In this document: positions 24,121 to 31,393 of the stretch, in pieces | Layout: each line of letters opens with the position of its first letter | Numbering within the stretch: the stretch's first letter is position 1 | Source of the DNA: an uncultured Mucilaginibacter sp. | GTDB taxonomy: Bacteria; Bacteroidota; Bacteroidia; Sphingobacteriales; Sphingobacteriaceae | Assembly (NCBI GenBank): GCA_903864275.1 | Contig: CAIPFE010000013.1 | Coordinates: 1 to 38,433, forward strand | Direction of reading: 5' to 3' | DNA: 38,433 bases | Position numbers and translations under genes: made by a program | The notes under the pieces: model-generated | Told to the model about the DNA's origin: nothing | Databases searched by the model: none | Seen by the model: only the letters and a program-made list of their open reading frames with translations

Positions 24121-24432
24121 CTACTCTTCGTCCTTAAACGCGGGATTATTAGAAAAAAGGCGGGAATGGTGGTGAATGGTAAGGATGTTGAACTGTTTAC
24201 CGGGTATTATTTCGTAAATTATCCTGTAATTTCTAAAAATCAATTCCCTAAGGTTTTCGTTATTTAATTCAGGTACAACCCTGCCCGATAGGGGTTGTTT
24301 GGGTATCTTGTTAATGGCATCTATTATTTTCTTTTTTTCGAGGAGGGCATACTTTATGGAATCCCGCTTAATATAATCCACAATTTCTTTAAGATCAAAC
24401 CGCGCGGTTTTTGAAAGAACGATTTTCACCAC
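24121..24432 (-). CDS. RelE/ParE-family toxin
   Basis: A 103-residue type II toxin-antitoxin toxin of the RelE/ParE fold. The N-terminal VKIVLSKTARFDLKEIVDYI and the central NLRELIFRNYRIIYEI are the classical ParE/RelE segments, followed by the closing ILTIHHHSRLF. Members cleave mRNA on the ribosome (RelE) or poison gyrase (ParE); the sequence alone does not decide, though the R-N-Y-R-I-I-Y pattern occurs in both. It overlaps the end of the antitoxin gene by 7 bases, as toxins in such operons often do. It appears intact. Confidence 0.88.
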   Translation of the reverse strand: MVKIVLSKTARFDLKEIVDYIKRDSIKYALLEKKKIIDAINKIPKQPLSGRVVPELNNENLRELIFRNYRIIYEIIPGKQFNILTIHHHSRLFSNNPAFKDEE

Positions 24433-24602
24433 TGCTCCATCTCTTTTTTAAAATCTTCCCAATCCATTCCTTCCCCGTTTTCAATTTCTTTTTGCGCCTG
24501 TTCTATCTTTTGTAAAAGCAATACCCGTTCAACCAGCTCATCAACCGAAAATGTATCGGGCATGTGCTCAACAAGCGCTGCAACTTTATTTTTTGTAAGC
24601 AT
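24426..24602 (-). CDS. Antitoxin of the RelE/ParE module
   Basis: A 58-residue antitoxin (MLTKNKVAALVEHMPDTFSV and on). It is helix-rich, with an acidic C-terminal tail (EIENGEGMDWEDFKKEMEQW) that should wrap the toxin. It lacks a recognisable ribbon-helix-helix DNA-binding motif. Its ATG at 24602 follows an AAGGAG sequence seven bases earlier (minus strand), one of the few clear Shine-Dalgarno sites in the window. The longer frame reaching to 24701 is spurious, as it overlaps the PemK remnant. The toxin gene follows with overlapping ends. Confidence 0.8.
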   Translation of the reverse strand: MLTKNKVAALVEHMPDTFSVDELVERVLLLQKIEQAQKEIENGEGMDWEDFKKEMEQW

Positions 24603-24603
24603 T

Positions 24604-24720
24604 TTAAACTCCTTGTTTATATAAAAGTAAATATACAAATTTTCCAGAAAGTTTGTAGCCGACATTGCTGGTAAATGGAAATTTGACGAGTACAATTTCA
24701 CCTAACTTAAAGTCTATCAT
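24604..24720 (-). pseudogene. Truncated PemK/MazF toxin (N-terminal stub)
   Basis: Starting at the ATG at 24720, two bases past the stop of the antitoxin gene, the frame reads MIDFKLGEIVLVKFPFTSNV and then GYKLSGK before turning into an unrelated tail and a TAA at 24604-24606. G-(E/D)-I-V-L-V-x-F-P-F-T is the opening strand of PemK/MazF-type toxins, normally about 110 residues long. Only about the first 27 residues look homologous, and the rest is missing. The remaining downstream bases supply the Shine-Dalgarno of the next antitoxin. The function is therefore lost. It is a deletion scar that merged two toxin-antitoxin loci. Confidence 0.8.
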
Positions 24721-24722
24721 AT

Positions 24723-24941
24723 TTACAGACTATCATAAACTGAATTTGTATCATCGTAGCCGTTTAGAAACTGGGCGCTTGCCATATTTTTAAATGCAGT
24801 TTCTTCGTTTTTTTCAGGGTCGTCAATCAACACAATAACGCGCACATGTTTGTCTTTTGATAAAGACAACTCCAGCCGGAAATTTTCAGGTATATTAATC
24901 GTGTTATCCGATAGCTGCGTTTCAAATTCTACTGCTTTCAT
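24723..24941 (-). CDS. Antitoxin-like protein (partner of the truncated PemK)
   Basis: A 72-residue protein (MKAVEFETQLSDNTINIPEN, then VRVIVLIDDPEKNEE and a C-terminal YDDTNSVYDSL). The layout, a short DNA-binding-like strand region followed by a variable acidic tail ending in (S/N)-V/I-Y-D-x-L, is typical of antitoxins encoded directly upstream of PemK/MazF toxins in Bacteroidota (DUF2281/AbrB-like group, by recall). Its toxin survives only as a stub, so this is probably an orphan antitoxin, which may still be made. The stop lies two bases before the stub's ATG. Confidence 0.72.
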   Translation of the reverse strand: MKAVEFETQLSDNTINIPENFRLELSLSKDKHVRVIVLIDDPEKNEETAFKNMASAQFLNGYDDTNSVYDSL

Positions 24942-24984
24942 TTGCTTTGGTACTTATTACAAATTTACTTTTATATTTTTAGGA

Positions 24985-25128
24985 ATGCAAATTGACATGG
25001 GCAATCGGTCAATTGGCCTGGTTGTTGACCCATTGGATGAAGATGCGGTTGCTTTTTACAAAAAATTCGGATTTATCCCGCTGCCGGATAGCGGAAAGAT
25101 GTTTTTGGTGATGGCGGATGTGGCGTAG
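24985..25128 (+). pseudogene. C-terminal remnant of a GNAT acetyltransferase
   Basis: A frame of 47 residues that ends at 25128. It contains IGLVVDPLDEDAVAFYKKFG and then FIPLPDSGKMFLVM, the standard final part of a GNAT acetyltransferase (the V-V-D-A-x-D-x-x-A-V-x-F-Y-x-x-F-G-F box), and specifically resembles the type II toxin-antitoxin GNAT toxins. The acetyl-CoA-binding N-terminal two thirds are missing, and no frame upstream supplies them. The stub is therefore non-functional. It starts just beside the antitoxin gene on the opposite strand. Confidence 0.75.
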
Positions 25129-25252
25129 CTGGGGTTGTGATTTGTACCGCTGAGATTGGTCTGTTACCTGCCTGCGAGGCATGAGTGCGCCACCGCTTTT
25201 GGCCCACACCGTACATTCACGCTTGACGACGAGGGAAATAAACGCTGTCCCT

Positions 25253-26179
25253 TCAAAATTCCCCATCTTTATCAATGGCGATATCGATAACGGTATAGAA
25301 CTGAAGTGATGGCAAGTTATTGTCGGGGTTCGCCTTTAATTCGCCTTTGCCCAATTTGGTATATTCCCTATTATCAATTTTAGCAAGTAGTTCTTTTTCA
25401 AACTCAGCGCCTTTATCGTTGAGCCTTCTTGCTGATTTGCCAAGTATCTTACCTAATGTGAGTGTGTCGCCGACCTTTAATTTGGAAATTGCGGAACTTA
25501 ACAACGTTCGGAAACCTTTAAAATCCGTAATGACCTTTTCCAGTCCACCTTTGATTTGCTGATCAATAATATACAAGTTATTTAAGAGATGATCGACAAT
25601 ATTCAGAACTACGTAAAGGTCTTCTTTCTTTGGAACGATCATTTCATGAGCAGAGTCATTGCCGGAAAAACGGATGGTGTGTAAACGGGCGGCCTCTCGC
25701 GGAGTGATCAACCCATTTTTAGCCATTTTGTCGATCTGTGGTTTTAAATCTTCTACCTCCTTTACTTTTATCGATTGATTGATACAAATTGCTTCAATGA
25801 TCGTTCTGAAACCGATCGCAGTAAGTAGATAAGATCCGGCGGTAAAAGATTTAATAGTGTCGTCATATACGATTCGAATTTTTTCAGGCAACAGCGAGGT
25901 ATCCAGTTCGTTGCGGTGAGAATTTAAAGTTTGCGGATAGAATTCGGTTGTAGTTCGGGGAAAGTAATCATTTTCCTGGTAATCAAATTCCATTAGTTCA
26001 TAATCCTTGGTTTCTGTCCTGTAGGATACAGTATTACAACCATCACACTGAACGACACCGTAAAACCTGTTGACTTGGTATTCAAAAGAGCCTTCTATTT
26101 TAAAAACCTCCCTAACTGTGTGATTGGTGTTTTTAAAACAATCTGTGCAGTAGTTATCAATTTTTTCTCCCTTTTCCAT
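25253..26179 (-). CDS. DUF4145-domain protein with N-terminal zinc ribbon
   Basis: A 308-residue protein. The N-terminus has two C-x2-C pairs (C11/C14 and C45/C48), likely one zinc ribbon. The middle (about 105-205) is a DUF4145 domain: YLLTAIGFRTIIEAICINQS, then KMAKNGLITPREAARLHTIR and FSGNDSAHE. DUF4145 is a helical domain found alone and in restriction and other defence-associated proteins; its function is unknown. The C-terminal 100 residues (LGKILGKSARRLNDKGAEFE and on) are unassigned. It is in the AT-rich accessory stretch and reads away from the toxin genes. It is not linked to a visible restriction gene. Confidence 0.78.
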   Translation of the reverse strand: MEKGEKIDNYCTDCFKNTNHTVREVFKIEGSFEYQVNRFYGVVQCDGCNTVSYRTETKDYELMEFDYQENDYFPRTTTEFYPQTLNSHRNELDTSLLPEKIRIVYDDTIKSFTAGSYLLTAIGFRTIIEAICINQSIKVKEVEDLKPQIDKMAKNGLITPREAARLHTIRFSGNDSAHEMIVPKKEDLYVVLNIVDHLLNNLYIIDQQIKGGLEKVITDFKGFRTLLSSAISKLKVGDTLTLGKILGKSARRLNDKGAEFEKELLAKIDNREYTKLGKGELKANPDNNLPSLQFYTVIDIAIDKDGEF

Positions 26180-26311
26180 GCCGTATTATTTCAAATATTT
26201 CATTGTTAAACGCCGACCACCGGCGGTTCAAGCGGGACGCTTTAACTGGCGACGGGTAATTAAAAAGTTCTTTATAAGTTAACGGTATCAAAAGTTTTGG
26301 AAGCCTATTAT

Positions 26312-26854
26312 TCAATCCTTCTTCCAAAACTTGGGAATAAAGACAAAAGCAAATCCTATAAACATATAAAAAATGTACGCTCTGAAACTATAAGAGTTAA
26401 AAATTCCATAGAAATGGCAGTGCGTTGTATGCACATCGAATGAAGTAGGATGTTCTTCATCATAATAAGTAGTAAAAGGCCAAAAATCATCGGATTTATA
26501 AGTAGTAAATAGGCAAACAGTAAGATGATTATTATTGGAATACGCATAACCCCAACGGGTATGTAGTGCTAAAGCAGAGGTAGTGTCTACCTCTCCTGTA
26601 TCTCCCGGCTTTAACTTGAACATATCGTTAATAGACTTAATCTTCTTAATCTTTTTAGTAGCTGGAATAGTAGCATGAATATTTGGTGTGTCTATTTTTT
26701 TATGTGCTTGTGTATCAATATTGGCCGTACTAATATCTCCTTCATAAACCTTCCCTTGGAAATTGGCTATATTTACAAGCAGAGCAAACGAATGAAATGT
26801 TATCCAAAATATTAAAAACCTGCGTTGATTTTGAGTTAGCTGGAACCTTTTCAT
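26312..26854 (-). CDS. Hypothetical membrane protein
   Basis: A 180-residue protein with one hydrophobic helix near the N-terminus (FLIFWITFHSFALLVNIA) and one near the C-terminus (AYIFYMFIGFAFVFIPKFW), flanking a hydrophilic loop of about 110 residues. No recognised family. The low GC content and position in the accessory stretch suggest recent acquisition. It is divergent from the next gene, which encodes an exported protein of similar composition, so the 160-base spacer probably holds promoters for both. Confidence 0.6.
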   Translation of the reverse strand: MKRFQLTQNQRRFLIFWITFHSFALLVNIANFQGKVYEGDISTANIDTQAHKKIDTPNIHATIPATKKIKKIKSINDMFKLKPGDTGEVDTTSALALHTRWGYAYSNNNHLTVCLFTTYKSDDFWPFTTYYDEEHPTSFDVHTTHCHFYGIFNSYSFRAYIFYMFIGFAFVFIPKFWKKD

Positions 26855-27014
26855 AACGGATTAGGGTACATCGCGGGAATAAATATTATACAATAATAAA
26901 GAAAATAAGACTAAGTTTAACAGCAATAATTAACCATTCTTTTGTTGCAAAAGGACTTTGTTTCTAAATAGTAGATTTAAGTTCAGTTACTATAACAACA
27001 AATAAACAACCAAA

Positions 27015-27557
27015 ATGAAAAAGAAAGTAACACTAATAATCCTGCTTCTTATTTGGATTATGCCCAAATTAAGTAAAGCACAATGTTTAGTTACTACAAT
27101 TCCTAATGGTGAAACGACATTTTTTGGAGGCGAAAGATTAATTATAAATAGTGATACTGTGAGTGAAAGAATAGGATTCATGTTAATTCTTAACGTAACA
27201 ATTGCAGTTGATATAAAGACGCTTGGCTATAATCCCATGTTAATGCTCCAACTTCTAAAGCTGTCTTCTAAACCACTACACTACCCTAATTATGTAAAAT
27301 TTAGATTTGTAAATGGAAGGACACTTGAATTCTATTCGAACGAAAATGATATACAGACAAAAGATGAGGGCGGAACTAAATATAGTCAAGTATTATTTAA
27401 TTTAAAAGAAGGTGAATTAGCGGTTTTTCAAAAGACACCGTTAACTATGATAACTATAGCCGATGCAACAACACATCAAATTATGATTGATAAGTCCCGA
27501 AGTCAAGACATAATGGTAGAAACAAATTGTGTTATGAAAAAGGCTGGCTTAGAATAA
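27015..27557 (+). CDS. Hypothetical exported protein
   Basis: A 180-residue protein with a signal peptide (KVTLIILLLIWIMPKLSKA, cleavage expected before Q-C). The mature part is mixed alpha/beta; I do not recognise a family. The first mature residues (AQCLVT) could also suggest a lipoprotein, but a convincing lipobox is missing. The composition is AT-rich like its neighbour. It may have come in with the divergent membrane-protein gene. Confidence 0.6.
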   Translation: MKKKVTLIILLLIWIMPKLSKAQCLVTTIPNGETTFFGGERLIINSDTVSERIGFMLILNVTIAVDIKTLGYNPMLMLQLLKLSSKPLHYPNYVKFRFVNGRTLEFYSNENDIQTKDEGGTKYSQVLFNLKEGELAVFQKTPLTMITIADATTHQIMIDKSRSQDIMVETNCVMKKAGLE

Positions 27558-27797
27558 CGCATTTTAACAAATTATTCCTTGTAAAAGGAGAAGAATAAAG
27601 GGACTTATCGAAGAGTACGATAGTAGAAAGACAGTTATACTTCGGGTAAGAAATGGAGACACAGATAGAAGTAAATGTATTGTAGATTAAGTAGTTATAA
27701 CTTTCATAGGAAGAAAAAATAGTTTGGCAAAAGCTTTTTTTTCACATAATTGTTTCTCAAATTTGTTATCGAAGTATAAAAACAGCTTCATAAATAA

Positions 27798-27932
27798 ATG
27801 GGAAAAAGAGTGATACGGGAAGTCGGAAGAGATTCTGGGAATGGTCAATTTATCCCTCTTAAAGAGACGCAAAAAAGGCCAAAAACAACCGAAAAAGAAA
27901 AAATTAGTTACCCTGCACCAAAGAAAAAGTAA
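27798..27932 (+). CDS. Small 44-residue protein with RD-x-G-x-F / RPKTT pattern
   Basis: An ATG at 27798 opens a 44-codon frame reading MGKRVIREVGRDSGNGQFIP, then LKETQKRPKTTEKEKISYPA and a lysine end. The order V-(R)-(D/E)-x-x-G-x-F-(I/V)-P, followed by A/T-x-K-R-P-x-T-T, matches a family of very small basic proteins seen in many Bacteroidota genomes (recalled, not searched). An intrinsic terminator lies 24 bases past its stop, which supports a real transcription unit. It is in a region that otherwise lacks genes. Function unknown. Confidence 0.6.
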   Translation: MGKRVIREVGRDSGNGQFIPLKETQKRPKTTEKEKISYPAPKKK

Positions 27933-27955
27933 TTCAAAATTCAAAAAATCTAATT

Positions 27956-27985
27956 GCCCCTTGCTAAACGGTGAGGGGCTTTTCA
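27956..27985 (+). terminator. Likely intrinsic terminator
   Basis: GCCCCT at 27956-27961 pairs with AGGGGC at 27974-27979, with a 12-base loop and a following TTTT. It sits at the correct distance after the 44-codon gene. Confidence 0.6.
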
Positions 27986-28552
27986 TTTATTCTCCCCCGC
28001 CTATCCAAGCCTGCCGCTTGGATACACAACCGTTTAAGCATCCCGCTTAAATTAAAAAGCCCAAACCTGCATATTTGCCAGTTGGCGGCTACATCAGTCA
28101 TCCTCATTTCTACCGTCAGGACTCCCGCATTTTTAAACCGCAGTTTCCCTATTTTTCAAAAATACAAAAATTCAATACGCTGATTTCCAGCCGTTCACGC
28201 ATTTTAATACGCCTGTGTTATGACGAAGTGAACGTGAACACTTGTTTACTTACCTCTTGATTTCATACCAATAATCCCGCTGTCCGAAGTCGTAAAATCA
28301 TGGTTTACACTTTTTGGCTGTTTATTTTTTTAAATATCTGATTAATAAGTACTTATAAGCATGTAAACCCTGAATTATGTTAACCATGTAAACCATGATT
28401 TTGTGCTTGCATGGCGTGGTGCGGGTGTCGAACTTCGAATGATTATGCTTATAGATCATACACAACACTTCTTAAAATATTTTAAAAAGCATCATTTTTA
28501 TTGCCCGCTTAACACAAAAATTAGTAATTTTCACCCACCAATTTTTAAGCCG
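27986..28552. other. Intergenic region with hairpins and a repeated CATGTAAACC word
   Basis: No credible gene was found here. Two small hairpins lie at about 28007-28050 (CAAGCCTGCCGCTTG and TTAAGCATCCCGCTTAA). A 16-bp perfect inverted repeat follows (28294-28309 and 28387-28402; AAAATCATGGTTTACA). CATGTAAACC occurs directly at 28360 and 28385. This combination just ahead of acsA could be an operator or just another low-complexity spacer. Confidence 0.6.
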
Positions 28553-30466
28553 ATGAAAACCTCGATGAAGATCAGCTCATTTGATGAATATAAGCAAGTT
28601 TATAAGCAAAGTGTAGAGCAGCCCGAAGAATTTTGGGAAGGCATTGCCAGTAATTTTTTATGGCGTAAAAAGTGGGATAAAGTGCTGGAGTGGAATTTTA
28701 AAGATCCGCTTATAAAATGGTTCCAGGGCGCGAAACTCAACATTACGGAGAACTGCCTGGACCGTCACCTGGAAGCCTGGGGCGAACGGCCAGCCATAAT
28801 ATGGGAACCCAATGACCCCCATGAACATCACCGGGTATTAACCTACCAGCAGCTTTACGAAAAGGTATGCGAGTTTGCCCATGTGCTGAGAAACAACGGT
28901 GCAAAAAAGGGTGACAGGATATGCATCTATATGCCCATGGTGCCTGAACTTGAAATAGCTGTGCTGGCCTGCGCGCGGATCGGCGCTATTCATTCCGTTG
29001 TGTTTGGCGGTTTTTCGGCACAATCAATTGCTGACAGGATAAAAGATGCCGAATGTAATATCGTGATAACTGCCGATGGCGGGTACCGGGGAACGAAGGA
29101 AATCCCTTTAAAAAGCATTATTGATGATGCCCTGGTGCAATGCCCCTCAATTAAACGGGTTATTGTCCTTACACGCAGCCGCACGCCCGTTTCCATGATA
29201 AAAGGACGTGATGTTTGGTGGGAAGATGAAATAAAAAAAGTAGAAACGCAGGGAAGTACGGATTTTCCGCCTGAAGAAATGGATGCTGAAGACATGCTGT
29301 TCATCCTGTATACATCCGGCTCAACCGGGAAGCCAAAAGGGGTGGTGCATACCTGCGGAGGTTACATGGTATATACCGGTTACACTTTTGCCAATGCATT
29401 TCAGTATGAACCGGGCGAGGTTTATTTTTGTACGGCTGATATTGGCTGGATCACCGGGCACTCGTACATAGCTTACGGTCCTTTAACACAGGGCGCTACC
29501 ACTGTTTTATTCGAAGGTATCCCCTCCTGGCCAACTCCCGGACGTTTCTGGGATATTGTTGAAAAATACAAAGTAAACATCCTTTATACTGCCCCAACAG
29601 CAATCCGTTCGCTGATGAGTTTTGGTGATGATGTTTTAAAAGGAAAGGATTTTAGTTCCCTTAAAAAGCTGGGATCTGTTGGCGAGCCGATAAATGAAGA
29701 GGCCTGGCATTGGTTTGATGAAAAGATAGGCCAGGGAAAATGCCCCATTGTTGATACCTGGTGGCAAACAGAAACCGGTGGTTTTATGATCTCGCCTATC
29801 GCGGGCATAACACCAACAAAGCCGAGTTATGCCGGCCTGCCTTTACCCGGGGTACAGCCGGTATTGGTGGATGAAAATAGCCAAATAATTGAAGGGAACG
29901 ACGTAAGCGGAAATTTATGCATCCGCTTCCCATGGCCGGGCATGCTCCGAACAACTTATGGCGACCACGAACGCTGCCGTACCACTTATTTTGCCACTTA
30001 TCCAAACCTGTATTTTACCGGGGATGGCTGCTTACGCGATAAAGAAGGCTATTACCGCATTACCGGCCGCGTTGATGACGTGCTGAATGTGTCGGGCCAC
30101 CGCATCGGCACCGCCGAAGTGGAAAATGCCATTAATATGCACAGCAGTGTAGTTGAATCAGCAGTGGTCGGTTACCCCCACGATATTAAAGGCCAGGGTG
30201 TTTATGCTTTTGTAGTAAGCCCCAATAAACATGGCGATGACGACCTTGCCCGCAAGGATATTATGATGACCGTTACCCGCATCATCGGCGCTATTGCCAG
30301 GCCGGATAAAATACAATTTGTTACAGGTTTACCAAAAACACGCTCCGGAAAGATCATGCGGCGTATTTTGCGCAAAATAGCCGAGGGCGATACCGATCAT
30401 TTGGGTGATACGTCGACTTTACTTGACCCTGCGGTTGTGGAGGAGATAAAGGAAGGGGCGTTGTAG
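28553..30466 (+). CDS. acsA: Acetyl-CoA synthetase (AMP-forming)
   Basis: A 637-residue enzyme that makes acetyl-CoA from acetate, ATP and CoA. Core motifs in order: the P-loop LYTSGSTGKPKGVVH (about 252-266), the acetate-pocket WWQTETGG (403-410, with the key Trp), YFTGDGCLRDKEGYYRITGR (487-506), the hinge region, the CoA-contact segment NVSGHRIGTAEVE, and a conserved C-terminal Lys600 in PKTRSGKIMRR (595-604). That lysine is the known site of inhibitory acetylation. The ATG at 28553 is chosen: the 50 upstream codons of the frame do not resemble the family. Upstream repeats at 28294-28402 may be regulatory. Confidence 0.96.
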   Translation: MKTSMKISSFDEYKQVYKQSVEQPEEFWEGIASNFLWRKKWDKVLEWNFKDPLIKWFQGAKLNITENCLDRHLEAWGERPAIIWEPNDPHEHHRVLTYQQLYEKVCEFAHVLRNNGAKKGDRICIYMPMVPELEIAVLACARIGAIHSVVFGGFSAQSIADRIKDAECNIVITADGGYRGTKEIPLKSIIDDALVQCPSIKRVIVLTRSRTPVSMIKGRDVWWEDEIKKVETQGSTDFPPEEMDAEDMLFILYTSGSTGKPKGVVHTCGGYMVYTGYTFANAFQYEPGEVYFCTADIGWITGHSYIAYGPLTQGATTVLFEGIPSWPTPGRFWDIVEKYKVNILYTAPTAIRSLMSFGDDVLKGKDFSSLKKLGSVGEPINEEAWHWFDEKIGQGKCPIVDTWWQTETGGFMISPIAGITPTKPSYAGLPLPGVQPVLVDENSQIIEGNDVSGNLCIRFPWPGMLRTTYGDHERCRTTYFATYPNLYFTGDGCLRDKEGYYRITGRVDDVLNVSGHRIGTAEVENAINMHSSVVESAVVGYPHDIKGQGVYAFVVSPNKHGDDDLARKDIMMTVTRIIGAIARPDKIQFVTGLPKTRSGKIMRRILRKIAEGDTDHLGDTSTLLDPAVVEEIKEGAL

Positions 30467-30556
30467 GTAGTTGATGGTTCATAGTTCATGGCAAAAGCGT
30501 AAAACCAAAATGATGTCCCGGATGTTATAACTGTACACCTTAAATAAAAAAACATC

Positions 30557-30742
30557 ATGGACAAATTAGAATTAAAAGGCGGCTGGAACCAGGTAAAAGG
30601 TAAAATAAAACAAGCCTACGGCGATCTTACTGACGACGATTTATTACACGAAGAAGGCAAGGACGATGAAACGTTAGGAAAGCTCCAGGCAAAAACGGGA
30701 AAATCCCGCGATGAACTGGTGAAGTGGATAAATGGTTTATAA
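30557..30742 (+). CDS. CsbD-like stress protein
   Basis: A 61-residue hydrophilic protein ([20 protein letters not shown], then [18 protein letters not shown]) of the CsbD family. The G-x-W-x-Q-x-K-G-K-x-K-x-x-Y-G-D-L-T pattern is diagnostic. CsbD-like proteins are induced under general stress in several bacteria; the exact function is not known. It stands alone behind acsA with an intrinsic terminator 8 bases past the stop. Confidence 0.92.
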   Translation: MDKLELKGGWNQVKGKIKQAYGDLTDDDLLHEEGKDDETLGKLQAKTGKSRDELVKWINGL

Positions 30743-30749
30743 AATTTGA

Positions 30750-30776
30750 AAAGCCCTGGTAAACCGGGGCTTTCTT
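30750..30776 (+). terminator. Intrinsic terminator after the csbD-like gene
   Basis: AAAGCCC (30750-30756) pairs with GGGCTTT (30767-30773), with an inner GGT/ACC pair. A following T-rich tail makes it efficient. It may also serve the Uma2 gene from the other strand. Confidence 0.85.
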
Positions 30777-30813
30777 ATTTAAATCCTAAATTACATCATT
30801 GGCTATAAAATCC

Positions 30814-31365
30814 TTATTTAAATAAATAGTTTAAATCAAAGCTAAAGCCTTGCAAGATGAGGGAATGTAACAACTCGTTATTTTGGGCCTTTTGATGTAA
30901 GTAATAAATGCCATCTTTTAATGCATATAAATGAGCGTTTTTTGCGATAGGATCAAGGATGATATATTCTTTGACCCCATACTTTTCATAAACTTCCTTT
31001 TTCTGGATTAAATCATAATAGGCATTTGTGGGTGATAATATTTCAATTGTTATATCGGGCGCACCTATAATCCGCCCCTTTATAAGTTCGGCTATCCTGT
31101 CATCCCGCACGTACAGAAAATCGGGCTGAAAAACATTATTTTCATCAAAAACAACATCCATTGAACCAGCGAGGTACCCGCCAATTTGTTCATCCTCTAA
31201 AAAAGTGAGCATTATTTTAGAAAGCCGGACTACAATTTCCTGGTGAAAGGGATTGGGTGATGGTGACATAATCAATTCGTTATTAATTAATTGAAAAGGC
31301 GCACCTTCTTCCAGCATCAGGTAATCATCAACGGTGTATTTCTTTTTATTTTCAACAGTAAGCAT
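30814..31365 (-). CDS. Uma2-family putative endonuclease (DUF820)
   Basis: A 183-residue protein of the Uma2/DUF820 family, with a PD-(D/E)XK nuclease-like fold. Seen: YTVDDYLMLEEGAPFQLINN (about 10-29) and FQPDFLYVRDDR, with the key Asp, then APDITIEILSPTNA (Glu) and the helix YDLIQKKEVYEKYGVKEYII with the key Lys. These proteins are plentiful in cyanobacteria and Bacteroidota, and their targets are unknown. The gene is divergent from surE with about 28 bases between them. Confidence 0.88.
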   Translation of the reverse strand: MLTVENKKKYTVDDYLMLEEGAPFQLINNELIMSPSPNPFHQEIVVRLSKIMLTFLEDEQIGGYLAGSMDVVFDENNVFQPDFLYVRDDRIAELIKGRIIGAPDITIEILSPTNAYYDLIQKKEVYEKYGVKEYIILDPIAKNAHLYALKDGIYYLHQKAQNNELLHSLILQGFSFDLNYLFK

Positions 31366-31379
31366 AAATCAAATATAAC

Positions 31380-31387
31380 TAATTTTG
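31380..31387 (+). promoter_or_regulatory. Putative -7 element for surE
   Basis: TAATTTTG matches the Bacteroidota consensus TAnnTTTG exactly. It ends 6 bases before the surE ATG at 31394. No clear TTTG at -33 was seen. If used, the transcript would begin at or within a few bases of the start codon. Confidence 0.5.
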
Positions 31388-31393
31388 CGCCAA

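Noticed and set aside
24850..25128. A 92-residue plus-strand protein starting at 24850
   Set aside because: Its first part runs antisense through the antitoxin gene and is not GNAT-like. Only the portion from about 24985 is homologous, so it is listed as a remnant.
25130..25252. Possible homology of the GC-rich patch with 8400-8480
   Set aside because: Both contain GAGTGCG and TGGCC words, but alignment beyond these few bases fails. No common element can be claimed.
27590..27692. A short plus-strand frame reading GLIEEYDSRKTVILRVRNGD before a stop near 27690
   Set aside because: It has no acceptable start codon within reach and resembles no family that I know; could be the tail of a decayed gene but cannot be supported.
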